Shown here piece after piece: positions 11,977-21,856 of a stretch of 64,000 bases of DNA (position 1 is the first letter of the stretch; the number at the start of each line of letters is the position of its first letter). The stretch is taken from assembly GCF_026210795.1 (NCBI RefSeq), contig NC_089436.1, forward strand, positions 1,612,001 to 1,676,000. The letters are read 5' to 3'. A model generated the notes under the pieces. The model was not told the DNA's origin. It made no database searches and saw only the letters and a program-made list of their open reading frames with translations. The position numbers were made by a program, and so were the translations under genes. This stretch comes from Rhizophagus irregularis. Taxonomy: Eukaryota > Glomeromycota > Glomeromycetes > Glomerales > Glomeraceae.

Positions 11977-12982
11977 CTACTCATTAGCTTGGACATTTTT
12001 TTTCCTACACTTATGCCTAGCTTCTAACTCCTTCTGCAGGTTTAGTGGAGTATCAAAACTTAGCAGACAGATTGCAAGGGGATCATCTTCCGGCCTAGTG
12101 AGATCAAATACAACAAACTTACCTTTGTAAAGGTAGCTATTAATAACCAAAGATACATCTTTCACATCATCAGTATATCGCCCAATGATTTTGGATACAT
12201 CTTAAGAGTTGCTTCCTGCATTATATATTACTAAAAAGGAGATATTTTCACAAATAATTATTAGAACATGATGGTACTTTTGAATGACATAGCATAGAGA
12301 AATATTTTGATGACGTCCATGTGTAAAAAATGGAATAATTTGATTTTGGATATATTTTGGAGCCACTAAGGTTGCAGGCGAAACCCCATAGTAAACGCGA
12401 AACTTGACAAAACTATATTAAAATATTAATAAAAATTTGGCGAAACTTAACTATAAAAATCATATGAAATGACAAAACTATAATAAACTCTTATAAAAAA
12501 ATTGACAAAACTGAGGTTTAGACGTTTTGCCAAATTCAAAAACCAGTTTAACCTGCAACCTTAGGAGCCATACATAAATTCTCAAAAATAATTACAGTAC
12601 TCCTTTCTGGTGAAAAGGATTTTACATTAGGGATTCTTTCTGATGATATGTAGCTGAATCTGATATTCTTATAATAGGGCGCTTTAGAATTACTTGCAAT
12701 CAATCCATACATATATCTAACAAATGTCCATTTTAGTTTGTCAGGATGGTAACCACAAACTATTAGATTATTACATTTAATATATCAGGATCTGCCCTTT
12801 TATCTTTTATGTATATGCTCACTTTTATCTCCAAGAACAAGGTTCGGAAGTAAATTAGTCTTACCTGTACCACTTCTCTCTGTGACTAACATAGCAAATG
12901 GCCATGACATTGCTGGATGTCTAATATTTTGGAAAGATTCATGCTTTGTGGCCTTATCCATATTTATAAGGTAAAGTTTCAT
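11977..12982 (-). pseudogene. packaging-type ATPase, split by a MITE
   Basis: The N-terminal frame (12800-12982) has a Walker A-type loop TERSGTGKTN after WPFAMLV. Further broken frames give a Walker B-like TVIIFENLC just before the MITE at 12369-12561. After the MITE come PKYIQNQIIPFFTHGRHQN and the C-terminal KGKFVVFDLTRPEDD (12165-11977). The order matches the A32/FtsK-like ATPase at 60779. In intact relatives this enzyme would pump DNA into capsids. Here stops and the insertion make it non-functional. Confidence 0.85.
12369..12561. mobile_element. TA-flanked MITE inside the ATPase relic, 193 bp
   Basis: Termini AGGTTGCAGGCGAAACC and, inverted, AGGTTGCAGGTTAAAC are flanked by TA (12367-12368 and 12562-12563). 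The interior repeats GCGAAACTT and GACAAAACT words. It shares the AGGTTGC terminus and gene-free iteron structure with the MITE at 19717-19934, so both are probably one family. It is the youngest layer of the nested stack. Confidence 0.75.
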
Positions 12983-13016
12983 AGGGGATAGTTCTGTCTT
13001 TTAGTTCTTCTATGTA

Positions 13017-13517
13017 TCAGATTGAAAATCCATAACTATAATTTCTATTTATGGGTATTTTATAATTCAGAAGATTTTTTTCTTCATTAATAAGTGAAAT
13101 AAAAGAATATAGATAAGAGAATATACACCATAGAAAGTATATGATTAGTAATACTATTGTGAAGATGATTGCATGCTGAAAAAATGAGGAATAAGATGAT
13201 TCTGAAGTTATTTTAGGACTAGAGATTTTGTTACCCTTCTCCAGTCCTTTATCACCTCCAATCGCTTCATTTTGCTTAGATTCGCTGGATGTTTTTGAAA
13301 TATGCTCTAATAAAAGAGAATTAGTTTCTTGAAGGGTGGAATCTTTCTCTATCACTGCCTTTTGTGCTGAAAGTAAATCATCTCTCACCCGCATTAATTC
13401 ATCCTTTTTTTTGGCCAGTATATCTTTTAACTCTGTATTTGCCAATTCTAAACTAATATTTTCATTAGATAGTTTTATGTATTCCAGTTCAGATTTACAC
13501 TTTAACAGTTTACTCAT
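13017..13517 (-). CDS. coiled-coil protein with C-terminal membrane helices
   Basis: An uninterrupted 166-residue frame. Residues 1-70 are heptad-rich (SNENISLELANTELKDIL), followed by a polar linker, then a hydrophobic segment around 113-140 (FTIVLLIIYFLWCIFSYLY). The ATG at 13517 lies inside the right terminal repeat, so the repeat supplies the start codon. The general design, a coiled coil followed by a membrane segment near the C-terminus, is shared with 53813-54871 of the large element. That suggests a structural or membrane-associated role. Function unknown. Confidence 0.6.
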   Translation of the reverse strand: MSKLLKCKSELEYIKLSNENISLELANTELKDILAKKKDELMRVRDDLLSAQKAVIEKDSTLQETNSLLLEHISKTSSESKQNEAIGGDKGLEKGNKISSPKITSESSYSSFFQHAIIFTIVLLIIYFLWCIFSYLYSFISLINEEKNLLNYKIPINRNYSYGFSI

Positions 13518-13573
13518 AACTAGATAGCATTATAGCAGAACTGGATAACACTCTTATAAGAGTGTTATCCAGT
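13503..13573 (-). repeat. right terminal inverted repeat with perfect palindromic tip
   Basis: The outer 34 bp are a perfect palindrome with arms ACTGGATAACACTCTTA and TAAGAGTGTTATCCAGT. The repeat continues inward to the first codons of the coiled-coil gene. Confidence 0.85.
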
Positions 13574-13845
13574 AAAAGGAACATTAATTACGTTCCCTTA
13601 AATAAAAAATAAAAAAAAACTTAAAAAAAAGGAACGAACTTACCATAGTTCGTTCATTTTTTTAAATTCTGATCGTGTTGTTAGGCTTCGTTCATTCAGG
13701 CTTCCTACTAAAAAAGAAGGTAACCGTTAATTACATTCTTTCAAGTAAAAATAACAAAAAAAAAGAAACGAACTTACCTAGTTTGTTCTTTTAAATCTTA
13801 GTCATCTGGTTTCGTCCATTCGTCCAGGAAAAGGTTTTTTAAAAA
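13574..13845. repeat. tandem array, right part
   Basis: About two further units of the array at 8250-8652, same orientation, with GAACTTACCATAGTTCGTTC and the AACGTTAATTA-type start. The copy adjoining the element begins AAAAGG, the probable target duplication. Confidence 0.75.
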
Positions 13846-14447
13846 AAAAATTTTTTTTTTTATTTAAAAAAAAATTTGATCTGAATCTGTTCAAATCAAA
13901 TCAGATTTTCTTGTGTTATAATCTGATCTGATCTGAAATTGAACAGATCAGAATTTTGAAAATTAAACCAGATCTGATTCAGATCAAATCTGTAGATTCA
14001 GATCAGATCAGATATTTTTCAGAGCACTATAAGTAACTATATAGCCAAATTTGTATAATGTTACTGCACAAAGGCTTTTGCTTAAGCAAAACTATTTCTA
14101 ATGGTTAAAAGTGGTTAATTTGACTTAGAAAGTAGTCGATTTGGCCTATTGAATGAAAATTCATAATTATTATCTACTTCAAGGCCAAATTGACCATTTT
14201 CAAGAGTGACAATCATGATGTAATATTAAAAGAATAAAAAAAATTCAATTTTACATAAAAACTATGATTATCCAAATTGTGACATCCCAAATGTCATGAT
14301 TTTTATGTATATAATATCGATTAGAATTGATTAATCGAAACCAAAAATTGAATTTTTAAATTGAATCTTGAGATTTGATTAATCGAGATTAGTTAATTCT
14401 ATAATCGATTCTTAAAATTAGAATCAATTCCTATTCCTAATCCATGC

Positions 14448-15045
14448 AAGTATTTTTTTTTCTATCCTGAAAGACAAATATATTGTAAAATATTTATAAT
14501 TAAATCAAACGCATTTCATCTTTCTTGAACTGTAATTTCAGTTGTTTATAAAATAAACTTAATATGTGTAAAATTAAGTTCAATTAACATAGATATATCA
14601 CTTTGCAGTTTTTTTTCTATATAAACTCATTTTTCTGAAGGTTTTCTTAATAATACCTAAATATCTCCTCTAACTGGTAATATGTAATTATATTGTAAAA
14701 CTAGCAACAATCTGTAAGTAATATCTTTACAATTTTATCTGAAACAATTATTTTTACTTCTTTAAGTATGTATACAATAAAGAAACCTATTATACAATAT
14801 GATTTGAATACAAAATTGAGTGGAAAGTATCATTTTATATATTAATAAAAAGTTGTGGTTGATCTATTGGTAAAATACAGCTGATCTAATGGTTAATTTT
14901 AATGATCTATTTTTAAATCACATGATTAAATTTAACCAATCAAATTAATAAAATATGTATTATTCAACTATCCTTTATTTATCTAATAGAAAGGAGGAGT
15001 TATGTTAAATAAAGCTTTGAATTTGAGCGGCCTTATTTTCTAATT
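14448..15045. other. non-coding, possible continuation of split relic
   Basis: AT-rich. The first 100 bp can be read on the minus strand as a continuation of the relic ending at 5829. No intact gene is visible. Confidence 0.35.
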
Positions 15046-15186
15046 TTATAACTCTAGTTTTAAGTTCAAGATTTTTAACCATAATTTTATTGTTCTTAGC
15101 CTTAATTTTATCATTTTTGAACTTAAGCCTAGTATATATATTTTTAATGAATCAGTCACTTTAAAACTATATATCCCAGATTGCAT
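15046..15186 (-). pseudogene. relic of MQSEI-type coiled-coil N-terminus
   Basis: The frame begins MQSGIYSFKVTDSLKIYI and corresponds to MQSEIDETDSLKICIARL at 62692, including similar upstream DNA. Charged heptads of the intact copy have become hydrophobic (IKLRLRTIKLWL), consistent with decay through frame change. It is the N-terminal fragment of a lineage-expanded coiled-coil family. Confidence 0.5.
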
Positions 15187-15592
15187 ATTTACATAATATA
15201 GTAATATTAGTATATTAATAATCAAAAATAAAAAATTCATGTAATTTTTTCTTACAGCCCATCAGTGAAATTTAACAAGATGCAGATATTTAAACTTCAA
15301 AATCTGTAATGTTCTGCAATACCGCAAATTGTAATTATTCTGCAATTGTCTATTTGCGGCACCATTCTTATCCATGCATGCTATCATGTTTTTTGGTAAA
15401 TCATTTATCACTATATTTAATCATGGTACTAGTATTTCACAAACATATGATCCTTTATTATTGATTTCTTCTTTTTTATATATGTTTTGTATTTTGGCGA
15501 TTTTTAAATCTTGAACTTATAATTATTTATTAGTTAATGAGTAAAGTAAAAAATTATATAAATGAATTTCACAAGAATTGCTTACCAGTTAC

Positions 15593-15808
15593 TTACATTG
15601 ATTCTAACATTCGTTTTGTTAGATTTTGCAATTTTTCAGACTTGTCTAACCATTCTCCATAATTAATATTATCCAAAATCTCGTTTATATTAATTTTTAA
15701 TTTTTTGTTTTGGATAAATTCTTTACAAGTTTCCATTATATTATAATTCTGTTCTAACTTATATTTTTGAAATGGTTTTTTAAAAATATCAGAAACTGAC
15801 CTAGGCAT
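15593..15808 (-). CDS. short unidentified ORF
   Basis: A 71-residue frame beginning MPRSVSDIFKKPF, polar and Lys/Asn-rich, ending NLTKRMLESM. I recognise no domain. It may be a fragment of a longer decayed gene or chance. Confidence 0.2.
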   Translation of the reverse strand: MPRSVSDIFKKPFQKYKLEQNYNIMETCKEFIQNKKLKININEILDNINYGEWLDKSEKLQNLTKRMLESM

Positions 15809-15849
15809 ATTTATAAAGGATTTTAACTTGATATTTAGAAACCTGAACA

Positions 15850-16236
15850 AATCAAATAATTGAATTCAAGATTCTCCACATTTATAGTATTTCTTTAAGT
15901 TCCGTTTCTATTCTCTTCTATATGGTTTTTTCATAATTAGCACTTTCAGTTATACACCATTCAACATCATGCTTTAAAACTGTAAATTTGTATTTGCATC
16001 TTCATATCAAACTTTAGTATTGATTAATAATGCTTCTATTTCTGAGAGTGAATAAAAATCTTTGAATGCTATTGTAATTTAAAATATATTTAAAATTAGT
16101 TTCAGAACTCATTTGACAATTAATTTAATTTTACATCACAGAATTAGATTAGGTTTCCATTTTTATAAAGTCTTAAATGTCAGCAAAAAATATTTGATAT
16201 GTAGCTATATATTAATATATAGTATAAAACTAGTTA
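15850..16236. other. non-coding stretch
   Basis: AT-rich with no intact frames or recognisable elements. Confidence 0.4.
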
Positions 16237-16789
16237 CTATAGTTGGGGACACAACAAATCATCAAGTTGTTTCAAATTGAGATTTTAAAAAATCACGTGA
16301 TATACATAATACTAATTTGCGATTAGTTAAAAATCAAACCATATCGGGAAATGTTTTACTTTATTAATCATCAATATTTTCAAAAATAAAATCTGGAACA
16401 AATTTTTCACTGCTTTTTTTCTTTTTTTAGCTATTTTTTAACAGTGTTGTGCTTGTCTCTTTAGTCGTACCATGGGAAAAAATTTTATGATCTGCATTAC
16501 CTCTCAGCCAGTCATAGTTCTGGCCTAAATTATAGAATTTTGTCAAATTCTGGCCAGAATTAGATGTTTCAAATCCTACCGTTTATTAAGAAAATACCAA
16601 ACTTTACAGGCTAATAACTTTTGATCTAGATCACCAATCAGGATAATCTCAACGTCATTTTGTAGTTTAAGTTAGTAACAATTAAACTATGTTGAGTTAT
16701 TTTAAATATATGCATCCAAAATATTTTTATTAAATTTCTAATTTAGACAATTTTATTTGATGAATTGTTGTGTCCCAAACCGTACTGTG
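16237..16789. mobile_element. mariner-like non-autonomous element, about 550 bp
   Basis: Left end with GTTGGGGACACAACAA and right end, inverted, with GGTTTGGGACACAACAA; both continue into TCATCAA. TA dinucleotides flank each side (16235-16236, 16790-16791). GGGACACAACAA-type TIRs with TA targets are typical of Tc1/mariner. The interior is non-coding and contains two TTCTGGCC-type palindromic motifs. Confidence 0.65.
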
Positions 16790-19026
16790 TAAGAAGTAAT
16801 AATATTACAACGAACATCAACCCTTTATTAGTGATAATACTATATTAGAAAACCTAAAAAAAACATATTATTATATCTATATATTTACCATGAAAATAGT
16901 TTATTGCCTTACTCATTTAACTAATTATTTAAACTTTGAAGTTTTTCTTTGCTTAATATTTTTTGAGGGAACTTGTTTTAAGATTCTTTCAAAATATTCT
17001 CAAAATTCTCCATCTCTTTTTTGAAAATATCTGTTCATTTACCTTCTTTTACTCGTACAAATAATACCATAGAAATTCTGATAATATTGAGAGATTCTCT
17101 TATTAAAAGAAACTTTTCCATATTTTAATAGAATAAGAAGTTAAATATTAGTAAAAATTTTGCCAAGTGAAGTAAAAAAAAAATAATATACAGTAAATTT
17201 TAATACCTTTTTGTTATACTGTCTCTATTCATGTTTCTAATTTGCATTAATGTTAAGGGAAGAAATAGGAAAAATATGCAAGGCAGTTTATACCAAAATT
17301 TTGTATTAGAGAATAAGAGCTTGTGAAATATACATTAAAGATCTTAACATTTAAAAAGATATTGGAAATAATGCATATACTTTTTTTTGCTTATTTGATT
17401 ACTTATTATTAATAAAATCTGATATATATATAGATATTATTCTACTCAGAATATAATAAAAATTTTTCATCCTTTAGCTGGAGACAATCAAATATACATA
17501 CTATTTTACTAAAATTATTTGGCTAAATATTATTAGAAAAAAAGTTTGAAATATTTTTGGAGATCAATTTCTTATATATAAAAATTAATTGTTGTACAAG
17601 CAAGTTACATAAATTTATAGCTGTTTTGATGGTGATATCACTTATTACATCATATATATTTTAATGAAAATCAAAAATATACTAATTTATGTCACATACA
17701 CCTACATATATCATAATAAATTTTGAGTTATACAATAATATTTAATATTATAATGCAATTCAAATACTTCTGTATGATATTTCTTAACTTCTATCCATTT
17801 ACTAGGAGAATAATAAACATATTTCTTATATAGTAAGATTACTTTAATTGGATTAATTATTCCAATATATTCTGAGTAACTTTTTTTAAATAAAGCATAA
17901 AACTTATCGCAAGCTATATCATATTTTTTTTTAAGTATACCTAAAATTTCTTTTTATCAGAAGTACCATCATTTCTCATCACCTCTTAAACTTATTTATC
18001 AAAAATTCAGATTTCTTCTTATAATTCCTATAAGTTTGCTGGATAACAGTTGCATAAAAATTTTTAAAACTATATTGATAGTAGTATTTAGGAATTAAAA
18101 ATCCTCAAGATTGCTTCATTAATCTTTCTAAACTCTTCAAAAAAATAGTTCATTATAGATTAAAGGATTTAATCCAAAATAGGCAGATTATATATAGCAT
18201 CTTTGGCCAATTTTTCACAGGCAATCATCCATATAAATTATATAGTGCAAAAAATAAATAAAATATTTTTTTAAAATCATTTAGTTAAACTAGTTAAACA
18301 ATTGTGACTTTTGTCCCATCTTTCAATCTTAACACAATACCTTTTGGTTAATTAAGATAATTTAAAAATAATAGTAATAAGTTATTTTATTTTGCATACA
18401 AATATGAGATAAATATTTTGCATCCATTTAGTATAGTTCAATACACTAGAAAAACGGAAACTGTTGAAGGTCCGTCGCTTAATACGTTTACATACATATA
18501 TAAATAGTTACACAAAATGTGTTGCTAAAAATAAAGCATTACAAAAAATGTGTTACAAAACATAAAAGGAAATAAGCAGGGGTTAAATTATAGTGACGTA
18601 GGTGGAAGGAAGGAAAAATACATGAGTTAAACCAGTACTGCAAATTTATCTAGTTCTGTACAATAAATAGTTCTTCGCTACGCTCTGGACAATAATGAGA
18701 GATTGGTAAAACCATTTTTTGCTCAGTATCTGTTGATCTGTTGATCTGTAAACATTTTTCAGCCAATTTTTGCTAGAATAATCTATCAGCTAATTGACGC
18801 TTCTTATAATTTGACCATCTTTTGAAATCATAAAAATTTTCTGATGAGATGTATTTAAAATGATATCCTTCTTAAATAAAAACTTCTAATTGCACGCTGT
18901 TATTCCTAGTTACGTGTAGAGTTACAACTTACTACGCCAAAAGATCATGTGAAAAATTAGGATCTACTGTGCCCAACTGTGCCAAGCCGACCTAGCCGCA
19001 GCCTATTTAGCCTATTATTTCTATTA
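16790..19026. other. AT-rich non-coding stretch
   Basis: No coding pattern, RNA or repeat boundary is recognised in about 2.2 kb. Frames are short and low-complexity. Confidence 0.5.
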
Positions 19027-19223
19027 CAATCGACCCCCTATATAGTCACCCCCTGTATAATCACAACATATAAAATTCCCCTTTATAAGCACACCATATT
19101 TTGGTCTAATGTACCAATAAATATATTAGAAAAACCTTTTCTATAGTCACAACATATGACTTTTTTTATAATCACACCCTTTTTTTTCAGTCCCGAGGGT
19201 GTGACTATAAAGGGGGCTGACTG
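19027..19223. mobile_element. TA-flanked MITE, 197 bp
   Basis: Left end CAATCGACCCCCTATATAGT pairs with the inverted right end CAGTCAGCCCCCTTTATAGT. TA flanks are at 19025-19026 and 19224-19225. Internal repeats include TATAGTCACA and TATAATCACA. CAGTC termini and TA targets suggest mobilisation by a pogo/Tc1-type transposase. Confidence 0.75.
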
Positions 19224-19486
19224 TATATTTATTATATTAATTATATTTAATATAAACGATATAATTGTTTTATTTATTATATTTAATTTATTTATTATAT
19301 TTATTATATTAGTTATATTTCTTATATTTCTTATATTTATTCATCAGGAAATTTGTTTAGGCGTAATTTAGTGTAATATTTCGAAGGTGGTGTAAAATTT
19401 TGAAATATTACACTAAAACGTAATATTACAAAGTTTACGCTCTTAAATTTAAATAATTATAGTAATTTAAAAATATCTCACTATCT
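19224..19486. other. simple repeats and a small foldback
   Basis: TTATATTTATTATATTA-type low-complexity DNA, then an inverted pair built on GTGTAATATTTCGAAG and GAAATATTACAC (19372-19416). Confidence 0.4.
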
Positions 19487-19714
19487 ACTGATCCAATCAA
19501 GACGATCTATAGCTCATTGGAATCAGCTCATCAAGACGAATCAAATGGTAGTAAAATCGCATCTTTACATTTGATAGATGGCTTTCTATTAATTTAAAAC
19601 TTTATTGTATACTATAGAGCGTTCTATCAACTGTAGAAATGCGATTTTACTACCATTCGATTCGTCTTGATAAGCTGATTCCAATGAGCTATAGATCGTC
19701 TTGATTGGATCAGT
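19487..19714. mobile_element. foldback element, arms about 75 bp
   Basis: The left arm ACTGATCCAATCAAGACGAT continues through AATGGTAGTAAAATCGCAT. The right arm is its near-exact inverse, ending ATTGGATCAGT at 19714. The loop of about 70 bp is AT-rich. Long arms and a tiny loop define a foldback or MITE. The right end abuts the next MITE, and no clear target duplication could be assigned. Confidence 0.7.
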
Positions 19715-19716
19715 TA

Positions 19717-19934
19717 AGGTTGCTTGCCAAAACCTCTCCAAAATCCTGCGATAAATTTCGGCAAGATTTTACTATATGTTTACTATAGTTTCGGCAGGGT
19801 TTCGGCAGTTTCGGCAAATGGGGGTTTCGGCATTTCGGCAAAGTTTCGGCAGGATTTTTAATATGATTTAATATAGTTTCGGCATTTTCCGTATAGGTTT
19901 CAGCAGTTATTAAGAAGGTTTCGGCAAGCAACCT
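19717..19934. mobile_element. TA-flanked MITE with TTTCGGCA iterons, 218 bp
   Basis: Termini AGGTTGCTTGCCAAAACCT and, inverted, AGGTTGCTTGCCGAAACCT are flanked by TA at 19715-19716 and 19935-19936. Between them TTTCGGCA occurs about ten times in one orientation. It probably belongs to the same family as 12369-12561. Confidence 0.75.
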
Positions 19935-19936
19935 TA

Positions 19937-20610
19937 CTTGTAGTTAATATAATTCTAGCCAGAATTATGCTTTAATTTTACATTTCCTAAAATGAATGAT
20001 GACATAGGGGTCAAAAATCCTAAAATTTAAATTACATCATTTCTGGCCATCCCCTAACGAAATAGTGATTTATAATGGTTTTATTGATTTATAGCGTTTT
20101 TAGTGAATTCTAGTAATTATTTAGCAACTTTGCTAGATAATATCATCATTCAAATTTATAGCTCCTTCAGAGCGCTCCATAGGAGCTACGGATTTACTGA
20201 TTAGCGATTTTATCGATTTGTAGCCAATTTAGTAAGACTACATACTGTTAAACCCAAATTCATTTTTATTCGATTGTTCGGGTGAAAAGCAGATTCATAA
20301 TTTTTTCTGAATGTTATCCCTAGTTCCTCGAAAGTTCTAGGAGAGTTCCAGGAGCTGGCGAGTTTCTATAAATCACGAGATGATCGGCCAATCAGATTTT
20401 GTGCGCGCAGTAACTAAGTCACCATCATTAATTGGAAAAAAAGAAGAGATTGACTCCTATGTTCTCTCAAAATGTGAATGTAATTAATGTATGGCCGTGG
20501 TTTGGGAGAAAAATATAATTAGTTTTTTTTGAGTGATGGACTCGTGATTTGCATTGGTTAAAAAATCAGCCGAAGAAGCTTTATTAATTATTTTAATATG
20601 CGTAACGATA
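19937..20610. other. non-coding stretch
   Basis: Contains TTCTAGCCAGAATTA and TTCTGGCC words also seen near 6050 and 16540, and no intact gene. Confidence 0.4.
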
Positions 20611-20618
20611 ATCATGCT

Positions 20619-21653
20619 TTACAATACTATATATAAAAAAAGTCCTGAATTCCGAGAAGCAGTCATCATGGCTTGATCTAGGAAATTCGTCATCACGTGT
20701 TCCCACTTAATTTTGTTATTCTTCCTAACCTGAGTCGCAACATATTTGATATTATCATCACTTAAATTTGAAATAGATGTTGCTGAAAACGTTTTTATTC
20801 GTTGAATGAGCGTCATCCGTTGGATTTTATCACCACTAATACGAAAAAAAAGATCATAAACCTTCCTCGACCTTCCGACTTCTTTCAGATAGCATTCTTG
20901 GAAACCTCTTTGGGAAGCTGATCTTTAACTTCATTGTAGACTTTCTTTGTGGCCTCGTGGTCTTCATCCGTTTTCTATAGCGAACAAGGCGCTTCTCTAA
21001 CTCTTCTCCCAAGAGGTAGTATGCAATAATCAGTTCGTGACGTGCGTTTTCGTTCCGCTCTTCAGCATTGGAAATTTTTAGATATAGTTCAAAAAAAGTT
21101 CGGTCGCCTTCAACTTCTCGTGCGGATTCCCTATAGAGCCCTTTCTTTTCCTTGATTTTAGAAAGTGGAGTAGTATCGGAAGATACTGTAGCTCCTGGAT
21201 AAGCCTTTTTAAAACGTTGAGTTCCTCTGGTAGAACATGTTTCTTATATTTCTTGCTAGATGAAGAATCCGTAATTTCGTTAGCCCGCTTTTTGTTTTTA
21301 CTACTAGAGGGAGTGGATCGGGTTGTGTTTCTACTTCCTCCTGACTGAGAGTCTCGTCTAGTATCCGCACCTTCAATAATATCTACACCTCTCTTTCAAT
21401 CGGGAAATGGACATACTCCCGTTTCAGCATGTAAAAGCTTTTTCTCGATACAAAGCCTGTGAAACGCATGCCCGCAACCGAGTAAAGTTAACGCCTTAAA
21501 AGGAAACGAAAGAATCTCGTTACCACATTCAGTGCATTTCCTTAGTTCCGGAAATTCATTATCTCCAACGGCCTTATCTTCGAGACTTTTAAGGACATTA
21601 TAAGCAAAGATCCTGAGGTTGGTTAGAGATGATGATTTGTCAGAACTCGACAT
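20619..21653 (-). pseudogene. decayed RING-type protein of a Rhizophagus-expanded family
   Basis: The start at 21653 gives MSSSDKSSSLTNLRIFAYN. A RING-like cluster follows: CTECGNEI, LLGCGHAFHRLC, CPFPD. The next codon, where the last zinc-binding Cys is expected, is TGA. The same frame stays open past it (KRGVDIIEGAD and a Ser/Lys-rich stretch). Later parts need frame changes: RYRKRMK, DHEATKKVYNEVKDQLPKE, KVYDLFF, and the final RIKTFSATSISNLSDDNIKY. Intact relatives would be nuclear or cytosolic E3-like proteins of unknown target. The several frame breaks make this a pseudogene. Confidence 0.7.
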
Positions 21654-21856
21654 ATTCTTCGGCAAGAATTTTTCCGGAACATTTCAGGTGGAATACCGCA
21701 GTCTCTTTTGGATAAGCCACCCACGTGATTCGAAAAAATAACCTATACGATAATTCAGTCTATGCTAGTATGCAATTCACCAGTTCACGTGGATTTAAAA
21801 ATTAAAAATAAAAATAGTATGCAATTCACCCAATAATTCTCCTGCCTTTAGCGCTT

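Larger units (their letters stand above)
8653..13573. mobile_element. Polinton/Maverick deletion derivative, 4.9 kb
   Basis: Terminal inverted repeats of about 71 bp (8653-8723, 13503-13573; three mismatches) bound the element, with 6-bp flanks GAAAGG (8647-8652) and AAAAGG (13574-13579), as expected for Polinton integrases. From the right it holds a coiled-coil/membrane gene, a packaging-type ATPase, an integrase (all minus strand) and, on the plus strand, a nuclease relic. Apart from the coiled-coil ORF these are broken. The DNA polymerase and the Gag-like gene of the large element at 47.5 kb are absent. The left 0.9 kb aligns with 47535-48430 of that element. Confidence 0.85.
6458..14029. 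mobile_element. second hAT-like element nested in the first
   Basis: The left end begins TAGTGCTTCTAACAGATCAG; the right end read inverted begins TAGTGCTCTGAAAAATATCT. Flanks are TAAGTAGC (6450-6457) and TAAGTAAC (14030-14037), a 7/8 match for an 8-bp duplication. Both subterminal regions (6460-6565 and 13870-14020) are packed with GATCTGAAT words in both orientations, a probable transposase-binding or foldback signature. The interior is almost wholly later insertions. Confidence 0.75.
5830..14439. mobile_element. outer hAT-like element, 8.6 kb, with nested insertions
   Basis: The left end TAGGGATTGGAATTAATTCT pairs with the right end, which read inverted is TAGGAATAGGAATTGATTCT. Both sides carry a perfect 8-bp direct duplication, ATCCATGC (5822-5829 and 14440-14447). 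TIRs beginning TAG with 8-bp duplications are hallmarks of hAT transposons. Subterminal regions carry repeated ATTAATCGA words in both orientations (5865-5910, 14320-14410). No transposase of its own is visible, so it was probably a small non-autonomous element later inflated by the insertions described below. Confidence 0.8.

Noticed and set aside
21390-21404. Selenocysteine codon at the RING TGA
   Set aside because: Selenoproteins are rare in fungi, no SECIS-like structure was seen, and the gene has other frame breaks.
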